Below are positions 1 through 12,100 of a stretch of DNA of 64,000 nt, piece by piece (positions within the stretch are counted from its first letter, which is position 1; each line of letters starts with the position of its first letter). Source of the stretch: Pyrocephalus nanus (taxonomy: Eukaryota > Chordata > Aves > Passeriformes > Tyrannidae); NCBI GenBank assembly GCA_038380795.1, contig CM076275.1, forward strand, positions 4,094,501 to 4,158,500. Direction: 5' to 3'. The notes beneath the pieces were generated by a model. It was not told where the DNA came from, did not search any database, and saw only the letters and a list, made by a program, of their open reading frames with translations. The position numbers were made by a program, and so were the translations under genes.

Positions 1-3000
1 GGACTGGTGTCCCAGTACATTGCATCTGGTTGTGTCCTTAGAAGCTGTTTTACCAACAGCATCTGCAGCAAAGAAAGGGACAGAAGTCTGCACCACACAG
101 ACCAAGTGAGGGAAGAGTGAGAGGGGTTTGTCTCCCTGTCTAATTATTAAAGAATAAAAATGCAGAGCTGTTTGTTATTTTCCACAGTGGTCATCAGCAG
201 AGAATATGGGTCTCTCTGGACCCCCATAGCCCTTTGCCAGCCACAAGCATAACAGTCAAGCAAAGCACATGATTTCCAAACTGGTTTCCGGTTTAATCAG
301 GCCAGGAAATTACTGTGGGCATTCAATCTGAAGTCTCAAACAAAGCAGTGCAGATAAAATAACTTCTAGCAGTGGTCAGTAAGTGCCATGGATAAAGTTC
401 TGCACATCCCTGCGTGTGAGCCAGCCCTTCCTGGTACCCCTGGAGCTCCACAAGGAAGGGGACACACTGTGCTCCTTGCAGGAACTATCTGAATGCCTTC
501 AGTAACAACCACCCTCCAGCCACTGACACTGATGCAATAAAGAGAATTTCATTTTGGCATAAGAAAAACCGAGGGAACGACATGATGTATTGGCAAAGTT
601 TTAATCACAGGAGGCCAAAGAGGCAGCTTAAAAGAGTTAGGCCATTATTAATCATGTCACAGTGATGCTGCATTTCAAAACAGACTTAACACCTGCTAAT
701 TTCATTTCAGTGCTGCTGAAGCTGAGTCAGCTAACAAAGCCTCCTCTGGATCAGGCACGTTCAGAGCAGCAAAGAAATTCCTCGCCTTCATGGAAGGGTT
801 TTCCTCTCTTTGGTAAGGACACTAAGAGGGAATAAGGGAGAATGACTCCCCTCCCTCCTTTAAGCCTGTCAACCATTCCAGTGGGACTGGGCAGCCCAGT
901 TCCTTTCCTTCTTTCTTATGGATGAAGCAGTGAAAGCCATTTTGCATCCCCAACTACAACAATTGCTATCAGTGGGAACAATAATGCTAAATCTGTGTAG
1001 TAGCTCAGTGATTGGTAACACAACATCCACCACGTCCTCCTTGACAAAAAGGTTTAGTAACAGCAAGAAACACTGCCAGTCAGCCATAAAATACTGAAAT
1101 AGGACATACTTTACCAGGATTGGCACTTACTCCAGTTCATTTACACTGTAGAAAAGACAACTCTGAAATGACTAAAAATGTAATATGAAAGAACATAATT
1201 GGGCTTGCTGGAGACAGATGGGTGGTCATTTATGAAAATCAACTGCCAGAAACAAAGGTTGGATTATCTTCTCAGTTTCAGCAAGGTAAAGCAATGTGAT
1301 TATGAGAGCAAAGAAAACACCAGGTATTTACTGTCCAGAGAGCTTAAGCTGATATAAAGCACATGTTTCAGGAGATAAACTTTTTGGTTCCCCCCCCCAC
1401 AGTCCTTGCCAGCCAGCAGGAATTTTAACATTCTCACATCTGACTGAAGTCCAGAATTCTCACAAAGTAACTGATCCTGATGCATTACTTATGTTCTTCA
1501 GCCAATACTTTTGGCTCTCATCACACATCTCTTTGTTCTTCAAAAATAGATTTCTGCTATCATAAGTAGAGGAATGTACTGAACATCTCATATGAGGCCC
1601 ATTTCTAGCAACAAAACAGGAAACTTTGGGGTTCTAGGCAAAGACCTCAATTTTTTTTCTTTCTGATGTCGTTGAACCAGAGGTCCTAAACCACGCAAGG
1701 AGAGTTATAGCAAATGTTGAGGTCACCTGGTAGCCACTGGTAGACCAAGCAACACTTCACTACCAATTACACACACATACAACCCATCCAAGACACTTAC
1801 TGAGTCACAACAAACCTAGGGAAGGTTTACTTCTTCCCCAAATCTTTTTTCCTCCCCAAAGTCCCCGTAAGTTGTCAGTTCTTATAGCAGCACGAACAAC
1901 AACAAATTACTACGAACTCTACCAAGAAAAAACTGTCATAAATAAAAGGAAGACCTGAAGAGCTTAGAAGTCCAGAGCATTGGGAAAGAAGCCACAAGAA
2001 ATCCCTTTCTTATTTCAGGTTCAAAACGGGTCCTTCATGTAGCCCACTGCAGGGAGAGACAGCTCACAGTGTCAGGAGGATGCAGCAGATACAAAAGGTC
2101 AAGTACTTTCCCTACCTCAGGATCAAACATCTTCCATCATCTGCTCAACTTCTTTTATTTTCCAGTGTCTTAGTAAAGTACATGTTGAGTTCTTGTGCAA
2201 ATCACTAGGTGCCTGTCCACCAGGAGCTGCTAAGTACTTTTATAAGTTCACCCTCTTCCCAAGTGATGTTATTTCACAGACAACGTATCAAAGTTCAAAT
2301 ACAGAGATTGAGGGCAAAACACCAATAAAAGCATAACAAAAATATTCCAGTAATACATGAATTAACTCGACCACGTGTCACTAAGCTTTTTTTTGTATGC
2401 CCAAGTAGTAACAGTGCTTAGCTTTGAAGAGGATGATAAACAATCACAACACAAAATAAACAAGCAAGTCTCATCCTTTTTAGCAGTCCAAAAAAGAACA
2501 GGAGAGCCTCAGCCCACCTTTAACTTTCCTGGGACACAGATCTACAACCCTGGCAGATGGTCACAGGGAACTTAGAGGAGCCTGGGAGCAAACTGAGAAA
2601 AAACAACCCGCTAGATCTCATCCACTTCAAAATCCACAGAAGTGAAACACTGTCAGTGAAAACACTCAGCACCAAATTGGCTCCGAGACTGCTGCTTACC
2701 TGGGACTGAGGAGCCACACGTGCTGTAAGAGAGCTTCAGAAAATGATCAGTGCAAGAATAAGGGGGAGAAATCCTCCTCAAACACGTTAGAGCAGCTACA
2801 CCCCTTGAACTGATACCTTGCTAGAGCACAGCTATCAAACTTCTGGGATGGGGGTCTTGCAGATGGGGACAGTGCACACACCTGGGGGGGATTCAGGGCT
2901 CCTCCTCTGGGGGAAAAGATGTTCCCCCTCCACTGGGGGGAAAGGTGGAGTGACCCAGGTGAGGGGCTGTTTACACCTGGAATAATTTACCCAATTAGCA

Positions 3001-6000
3001 GCTCCATGAAGCAAAGTGTAACCCTCTTTAGACCCAGCAAATGGAAAAAGGGGGTCTGTTCCAAAGGCAAAGGTGAGACTTTTGGGGTCTCTGTGTGTCT
3101 CTGGCTGTCCTCTGGAGCAATTAGAACAGCTAAAACAGACACAGCAGCTGACCTGGTTTCCAGTACCAGCTTGATCTCTGGTATTTTATCACCAGGCTGA
3201 GCTGCAGGACAGCACAAACGAGGTGCAGCAATGAAACACAAGCAATAGAGCAGCCACAAACATTCCTTTGGGAGGTTTTCCTTCAGCCTCTGTAAGAACA
3301 GACAAGATGTGAATGAGTATCCCTTCAATGCTACAGATCTGCCTGAGAGCAGAGAATTCCTGGAAGAAACAAGCTGATCTCTCCAGGGGAAGATTTCTTT
3401 TTTCAAGTGACGTTTAAAGGCCACATGGCCCCTTTGTACTTTAAATACAATAGCTAAGAAATAATACTGATGTTTTGAATTGGAACTTCCCACCAGCAGT
3501 CCTAGTATGCTTGAAAAACCCGTTAAGTGTCCTTTTCCAGAGCATCTGTAGGAATTAGAAGTGTAAATCACAGACTCTGCAATGCTTTAAAAGAAATTGC
3601 CTTTGTAATGTTAACTTCCTTCTTGTGGTGCTTCTGTGGCTTTGGTGTTATCAGGGCCAGGGTTCTCAATGTTGATAAAACTGTGGGCCTAAAATTAGGA
3701 ACTAGATTTCAGCACCTAAATGAATACCTAACTCAATAAAAATGGCCCGTTTATTTTAGGATTTTTTCGTGCTACTGTTGTGTCCTGAAGGTGAACTTTA
3801 TCTATCAGCCATAAGAAAAAAAAGCACCACTAAATAAATTTTATTTTGTGTTTTCAGAGCTATTTAAGGACACTTCATGCCTCCACCAGCCCATTTGCAC
3901 TAATGATCAGCCAAGGCCACCGTGGGGATTCCTCAGCCACGCCTGCAGCAGCCAGGCCTGCAAGCAGTGCTAATTTATCACCGAGTTTAGGGACAGGGAG
4001 CTGCTGCCTCCCCTGACTCCTCATTGCCACAGCCACAGGCACAATCTCTGCTGGAAAAGTGGTGACTCCCCACGTGTCAGTGGCTTTGGCTGCCCTGCTG
4101 GATCAGGGCTCTGCACGGAGCTGGGAGCTCTGGTGGGAGCCAGACCTTTGCCAGGCTAATTTATATATTCTGTCAGCATGCTGGAAAGGAGCCTTTGGAT
4201 GTATTTTCAGCTCATGTCAAAACACCACACGTGTTTTTCTGATCCCAGCACTTAGGTTCTAAAATGCTTTAAATCTGCCTTCGTATTTGATATTTTTAAA
4301 GAAGGCATGTTTACATATACAGCACCATGGCGACAGGAAAATAAAAATAAAGTCAAGATCAAAAATGCACTGGTGCATCAGACCCTGCTTGGAACACGTA
4401 CACCATTAACATATCTAAATTAATCAGCAGGATCTGGATGTCTTGTGACTACCACTCAGATCAATAACAGAATAGTGATGATGATAAACTCCCATTATAA
4501 ATACCTTACAGATATTAAGGCCTCTGTCCAGTCCATCAACAACCACCCTATAATTAACCCCAGAGAATGTCAATCAATCTCCTCCTCCAGCACCAGTTCT
4601 TCAAGACCATCTCCTTCCTGAAGATCTATTCACTGGTGTTAAAACACAAATTAGAGCCCCCAGGAGGTGATGATTCTTCCTCATGACTTGCTGTTGGGAC
4701 CATTCAGGCACCTAGACCTGCTGGCTGCCCCCACTTTGCTGGCTGCTCATGAGTGGAGCCCCCTGTGCTCTATTAACACAAACAACCTGAGTAGATTTAT
4801 TTTATAACATGAATATTTGCAAAACATAAATAAATACCCTTAAAAAATTCCCAGGCATCTAAGCAAAACTTAACTTTCAAGGCAGTTCTATTTTAAAACA
4901 TGAGAAATCCAGAAAAAAAAAAAAAGAAAAAAAGTAAAAATAATATTAATAAAAAAGCAATACTCCACGAAGACCATTTTCATTGAGCCCTGAAAGCAAA
5001 TTGACTGCACTCACAGGCAATACTCATTAAAGTCTGGTAACAGGATTGAGAAAGCAACAATCCTCTTCCTCCCACTGCCATTTATTATGGGAGTAGTAGA
5101 CTACAGTCCTGCTACTTGGATCTTAGCTATTGAAGTCACAGCCCCTGAGGGCTGTAAAAAGTTGCTGCTGTCATATATAAATCAGTCTTCTTTACAAAAA
5201 GGACATGGTTTGACATGTAGGGATAATATTATAAGGTAACTACCGTGGAGGTTTCATGCTTGGGTATGTTCAAAAAGATGTTTCTCTTTATCCCTGACCA
5301 CAAATACTTGTTGATGGTTTCTTGTCAGCTGTTTGAAAGCTTTAAAGAACTGCTATCTCTGCTGGGGTCTGCTCCTTGGCTGAACTTTTCATTAACCTTT
5401 GATCATTCTTCAGAGCATTTTTTTTTTCCCAGGCAACTGAAAAATTTCAAGTGCTGCAGTGCCTTCATATGTGTGTGGGGGAGAAGAAGAGGAAGTAAAG
5501 ATTTTTATAGATGTACATGTACATCTTGTACAAATATACACCCAAGGCCTTAACTCTGACAGGACTAGAGAAAACACAAGTGGGTGCTTCTATTTTTAAG
5601 ACTTTGCAGAATCAGATGTGAGAATAAAGGGGATTTATTTTATTGTCTCCAGTTAACTTCCAGCATCTTCACCCCAGGGAAAAGATCAGGAATCAAATGC
5701 TTGACATCACTCCTCCAGCAAAAGCCTGTCCTGTCTACTCTGGCCTTGCAGACAGAGAGGCTCAGGAAACACAGCGGGTTTGGTGCTGCTGCTGAACTTC
5801 TCAGATGCCACAGGCAGTGCCAACCTCATTAACCCAGCTCTTGCTCTCTGCTGAGGTGATAAGCCCCCAGCAAGGCCGTTTCTCTCCCCAGACTCCCACG
5901 TTTGCAAAAAGCTAAACTTTCCTACAGACCTGATTTGCACCCAACCCCATCAGGCAGTTTGGGAACCACGGGCGAGGTGCCCCCTTCCCTGCCGGGACTC

Positions 6001-9000
6001 TCAATGTGCCTGGTGCTGCCAGCTGGTCGGCAAGGCTGGCCCCAAGCTTGGCAGCCACGCTGTCTGAAGGCAGCAGCACAAAACCCCTTGGTGGGGGGGT
6101 CAGCACGTGTGTCACAGAGCTGCAGCTTGCTGGCATCGTCCCCCAAACGCTGAGCACGGGTTCATTCGTTAGGTGGAACAGCTCATTAGTGCGCTCGGGA
6201 TGCGAATACCCGTCGTGATGCGATTTCGCTTTTGTTCTGCTCCTTTGGAAATTTAAGTTAGAAGCATTTTCTCCAAAGCAAACACACCCCACTAACTCTG
6301 TTTGTCCACAGAGGTGCTTTTTTGCATTTTAAGTGTCTTCCTGTGAGATCATGGTATTCACTGAGCCCTCCACAAGTCATTTTTAGCGTCCCTTTTCCTC
6401 CCCACAACCAGCATGTCAAACAGATTGCAAATTTTCACTAGCTTGAAGTGCAGGGTAATCTTGCAAGCTGGCAGCTGCACCGAATTTTCAGGAATATGGA
6501 ACAGCTGTGGCCACGATTCTTCCCACTCCCTCCTGTTTTGCTAAGGCAGGTTAATTGCTTCTTCATGCAAGCTGTCACCCTGGTTCCAGAAATTCCGTGG
6601 GATTTAGGGCATGCTGGGTGCTGTAGTCTTTTGGGAGGTTTTTTTTTTTTTGCAAGGAGGATACCAGACTTTGCTGCAGCTTTGAAGGCTCAGCCTGATT
6701 TGTATTTTTAGGTGCTTGTGTTTTGTTTCACTAACTGGGTTTCTCTCTGTACCAAGGATATAAATCTGCATATGTATCTCTGAGTACAGGAGTGTAATGA
6801 ATTTAAAATGCCTGAAAATAAACATGGCTCTTCTTTTCACAGCAGCTCTGCTGTTTCCAAAGAGGATTAAATAAATAACAGCGTGTTACTTAATCATAGC
6901 AAAATGTGGAAGCTGAATTGATTTGGGGATTTGAGGGTGTTAATTTTGTTTGAGGAAATGCCTAAAGAGAGTGCCATTAAAGATAAATAAGTGGTTCTGA
7001 TCTCTAGCTGGCTGCTGGAGAAGTGTATAAAGGTTTCAGGTCAGGTTTTTCACTGCTTGCAGGCTTTGCTTTGGGAAGTGCCTGTAAGCAGCAGAAACAG
7101 CCTTTAGCTGTGTCTGAGGATGTGGTTACAAGGACACATTCCCCGTCTCCATGCTGGGGGTCGATGCCCCCCTCTGATGTGCTGAGACATGTGTTTTCAA
7201 GAGCCCTGGGTTTAATCCACATGGATCATATTCATGGGGCGGCCCCCCTTCCTCCCCCACCCAGCCCCCCCAAGGTACACGTGAGGGGATGGAAATTTGC
7301 ATTACTTGTGGGCAGAAACAGGTCAGGAAGGTGGGAGCATCTTAGATTGGCTTGGCTGATAAAGAAAATGCTTGAATAGCTGCACCCAGAGCTTCTTTCT
7401 GATGGGAAAACGGCTCTATTTTAATGATGTATTTGATATGAAAGGGCACAGCGCTTCAGTGCGTAGCTTGCAATAAGAGGAAAGCAGATATGACAGCTGA
7501 GGCTTCACTATGTTAGAAATAGGCCTTTCAGACTCCTAAGACAAGAAAAACAAACACCGAAGGACAAATTTATGGCTGGAATAATAGACTGGTGGGTTTG
7601 GGGGGACATGCTTGAAATAAGCTTCTCTTGACAGCTTCTATATTTGTCTCATGCTGCCTACTTTTCATGCAGTGTCCCCGCCCCCACAAACTCCTCTGCT
7701 CTAGGTAGAGCTGGAGGTTTAACTAATTCCTCAAAGCACAGCTAGATTGTCTTGGGAATTATCACTGGGAGTGCACACACGCCGTGCAGCAGAGCAGGAG
7801 ACAAACACCTCAGTACAGCTTGGCTTTGCTCTGCCAGGGTGTGGGGTGCTCAGGATGCAAAGGACCAGAACTAAAATACACAGAAACTTGTTCACAAAAG
7901 GTAGCAGAGTATTTTTTGGTCAGTGATCCAAAAAAAAAAAGAAAAAAAAAAAAAAGCCAGCTTGTATTCGGGGAGGGAACACAGAAATGGGAAACCAGTT
8001 TAAGAATCTGAACTCGCTATATCAGAACACTGTCGCCTGTATTTATATCTGGGAGGGGAAGGAAGACATATATATGTATATATTTTTATATATATATATA
8101 TTTGGAGTTGCTTGGTTACTCAGGCAGTTTGATAGTCAGGCACAGCTTGGCATCTGTGCCTTTGGGAGGTGGGAAGGACGTGGAGGGATGGACAAGCATT
8201 TGATGGCAACAGAGGAGGAGAATTTCTTCCCCAATGCCCTTCCCTACCAGGCACTCTTCTCTTCCACAGGTTCCCCTGGACATATGTCATGTTGCTTTGC
8301 ATTACCATTAACCCCAGAAATTAATTGGTGGTAGCTCTCTCCAGTACACTCAATATTCTATTTACTTTGGATATGCTTCTCTCTTCTTTTTATGCCATCG
8401 AACCCTGGGGACATTGTTAGTGCTGAAAGTCACTTAACCTTCCCTGTCTTCAACGTGACCTGTCTATATCTGAGCACTCTCTTTTTTTACACACTGGCCA
8501 GTCTTAGCCATTTAAATGCCTTCTAACATACATTAGAAGAAAACACACCATTATGGATTTCTTTTACTAAGCTTTGGTTTCTTCTCAATTTATTTTCCCT
8601 TCAAGAATTGTATATCTGCCTTCACTTGCCAAACCCTTAGCTTCAGGTTACTGACTCTTCAGACACATCTCCTGATGAACTAATTGCTAAATGTTCTAAA
8701 ACTGAAAAGAATGTCATTCCAGTTCTTAAACATACCAAAAAATCCCTTTCATGTTGTGGCCTTTTTAAGTAATGTTTAAGTTTAATTTCCATATAACCAC
8801 ACACAGCTTTGTAAAGAAACTGTGTCATATCTTACAATTTCACAAAGTTGAAGGGGTAGAAAAACTACCAGGATGACTGCTGAATAAATGACTGTACAAA
8901 TAAAGCAGCTCAAGCATATGACTCACTCAACTCCTGGTATGCGATAGAGAGATTTCCATTTGTATTTCTTTTCTTTCTGGAGCCACTGTAAAATTTCTGG

Positions 9001-9031
9001 AGTTACCCATTCTCAGTTTTTGTTTGTTTTT
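1..9031. other. Non-coding, no gene recognised
   Basis: No exon with both splice borders and a recognisable protein was found. The longest frame, 194 codons on the minus strand at 2987-3571, has no family resemblance. There is a small perfect hairpin at 2909-2928, AT-rich quiet sequence around 4260-4570, and a CpG-dense islet at about 6165-6260. The stretch could be intron of the ARHGAP-like gene or intergenic DNA towards RASGEF1C. Confidence 0.6.
8066..8102. repeat. AT/TA dinucleotide microsatellite (interrupted)
   Basis: An interrupted run of TA/AT repeats with a TTTTT break. It is flanked by unique sequence and is likely length-polymorphic. Confidence 0.9.
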
Positions 9032-9103
9032 ACAAAACAAGATTGTCAGAGAATGTGACCTTATTTCACAAAAGAAGATTTTCAGAGAATGTGACCTTAT
9101 TTC
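9032..9103. repeat. Tandem duplication, 2 x 36 bp
   Basis: Unit 1 (9032-9067) and unit 2 (9068-9103) share 34 of 36 positions. Both contain CAGAGAATGTGACCTTATTT. The two differences are C to G at position 7 and G to T at position 14 of the unit. It looks like a fairly recent local duplication in non-coding DNA. Confidence 0.9.
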
Positions 9104-12100
9104 TGCTTTTGCAAAGACTCACACGTTTATTCAGGTACTGTGAGACCTCTAACTGGTTCTCATTTTCAGGACTGGGGCCTAAGTATTTCAAGCTGTTTCT
9201 CTGGTCTGACAGAGGGATCAGAATGCAACAGCAAATGTCTAAAGATGAAAAAAAACCCCCACCATAGTTGGAATTACTGAAGGTTTGCTTTCCTTTCCCA
9301 GACATGTCAGGGATCCAAAGCCAGTGAGTTCACTGCTCTTCCAGTTTTCACCCTTACCATTGTAAATGTATTTTTCAGGAATGCAAATGCAGTGAATCCA
9401 ACAGAATGTTTTATGTAGCAGTGGCTATTTACAGCCAGGGGAATATATTTGGCTGCTCTTTCTGCTGCCCTCTCTGGTTTCCTTTGACTCCAGGGAGTCT
9501 GTCCACGCTGTGTTGTCAAAGCAGAGTCAGAGTGGTGCCTGAGCAGCCAAACTCCTTGAGCTTCATTTTAGCCTTCCTGCTTTCTAAGATTACCCACATG
9601 CTTGTGATGAGTTTTAAACCCATATCCTTGTGGTGGGTTTTTCTGTGGGACAAACCTGAGCGTGATGCTGCAGCCTGTGGCAGGAGGGAGAGGCCCAGAA
9701 ACAGCAGTGCCCTTCCAGGACAGCACAGCCAGCAGGGAGCTGGGGGCACACTGCTTTATCTTCCCAAGTAAAGGACTGTATGTGCAAGAAATATTTTGCT
9801 TTTGCAGTATTTGATTTGGGCTTTCACTCTTCCTGTGTGTTCACTCCTTCTTTTCACCTCAGAGGAGATGAGTTAGTGCAATGGGCTCTGCTTCCAGGGC
9901 TGAGGGCAAGGAGATCTAAACTGATGCTCCATTCCTGGGGGGCTCAACCATTCCCTGGGAACACTTCACCCATGTGGTGGGAAGTTTGACTGTGCCTGAG
10001 GACAGGTGGTGTCAGCTGTAATCTCTGTGGCAGGATTTTCAGTGATGTCTTCCTTAAAACCAACATAGGATGTAAGCTTTCCAAGGTGCAGCTTAGATAC
10101 TTTAAAGGATTGATGATGCAGGGCTATTTCAGCATACTTTCATGTCAGGGAACCCTGAAAATACCTTGTCTTTTTAAAAAGCCTCTTTCTTACAAAAGTC
10201 CCTCTCAAAAAATATTCTTAAACCTTTCAATACCAGCAAGCAAAAGCTAATAAGAAGTGAGTGCATCAGTTCATCTGCTGTTGTGATAGGTAATTTTATA
10301 TATTGGCTTGCTAAATAATAAAGTAAAATAAATTAGTTCCTATCAAATGTTTCCTGAACACATTTCAGCCGGAGCTTATTGTTATTTATTCATCTGTTGG
10401 GTTGCATTAGTAAAAGCCAAAGCTGCTTTGAGAGTGTATGTGACTGGAATAGCCTAGATGGAGGAGCCGTGAGTCGGGAAGGAAGCCAGCAAGTCATTAA
10501 TTAAGGAGCTGTACAGTTTGCAGTCAGACTTGTGTGTCGTGAAAACTGCCTGAACTCGGTGGCTGAATTCTTCCATCTGCAGAGGTGTCACCAGTGGGGC
10601 CACATCTCATGGATTCCACTGCAGGAATAGCTGAGGGGGAGATGGGGAAGCAGAGGACACAGCAGCTGTACTTTAAAAACTAAAACCACTTCAGATCCTC
10701 CAGGTCTTATTTCATGATGTCACTTTTCTGGTCTCTCTCAAGAAGCCCCCAGTAAGAGATGTGCCTGGACAGCACAACTGGCCTTTTCTGTGTCATGACA
10801 CTTGCACCCCTTCTGCCTATGCTAGCAAAGCGTGGTTCACACCAGTTCAATGGCAATGCAGTTATGGATTTAAATGATTCTTTATCTTTGTCATTTGAAA
10901 TATGTACAGTTACTGAGCCATTCTGCTTTTGAAAATGATGGAGTGGAAGATTCACTGGAGAACAACAGCTGCTCAAACAAATGAAAAGCGTTTTCTTCTT
11001 TTATTTATCCTGGAACAGTGAGTGTGGATACAGCATCTGGTCTTCCATGAGGTCTTAGCTTCTTGCCCAACATCCAGCTGGATTGACTGAGAGTCAGTGT
11101 GATCTGCTGACCTTCCTCAAGGTCTCTAGTGATGCCACCCAAAACAGAACAAAGCATCCTAGCTGGATGCCTTTCATGCTAATCCCTGAATCAATACATT
11201 TCCAAGATCATTATTGGGCTTTCATGCACTGCCAAAAGATTGTGTTCCAGCAGTTCTCTCATTCCCTGTGTTGTGTGTCCTTTGGAGTGTTCTACTTTAT
11301 AAATCATTTTAACCATCATTGTATATTGTGCTCCCCTTGTGTAATAACCAGAAACGTGGGAAACCATTTCTTCCTATCTTCCCAAACAGACACTGGAAAC
11401 ATTGGAGATAAAGAAAGATGGAAGAAGAAGTTGAAGCTCAAGTCCTTTTGAGTCCTTGAAGTGAAGGCAGTGTGTTTGGAAGATGCTGCCATGGTCTCAC
11501 ATCCTGCCAGGAAAATCCAGGATTTTTGGTTGCCTGACAGAAAGGCACTTCAATGACAACTTCCTACAGCTGAGATATTTATTTCATATTTAAAAAACCA
11601 AAGACACGCTAAAACTTCAGCATCTTACAGGCAAGGAGGGTGTTGGAAACTCTCATCTCGTCACAGAACCGGACAAATCCTCCACCTCCAGCTCTGAACC
11701 TGAACCCCGGGGCGGTGACTCTTGGCAAAAAGACCCGTGGGAGGTACAATCCCAGCGCCTCCTGGGACATCGTGGAAAACGAACTGCCTGCTATTGTGAG
11801 CGAGAACAAAGTGCGGGAGAGCAGCAGGCACCTTTGTCTTCTAATTAGCACTGATGGCTAAAGCTCTTCAGAGAAGCGACTTTCCCACTGTGTGTTTGCA
11901 GAGGGGGAGCTGATCCGATGAGGGCAGCTGAATGCTGCGGTATAAACAATGAACTACACAACAAACACTGGGAGACTGGTTCAGTTGAGGGAGAAAAATA
12001 AACACAGCAAACAAAGACGTGCATCGTGTTTGTTGCAAACCCCATGTCAAGACCCAGCAGAAATTCTTACAAACTTCATCAACAGTCCAGGTTATAAACT

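Noticed and set aside
2987..3571. 194-codon open frame on the minus strand
   Set aside because: No recognisable domain, mixed low-complexity composition, no splice or promoter support; long chance frame.
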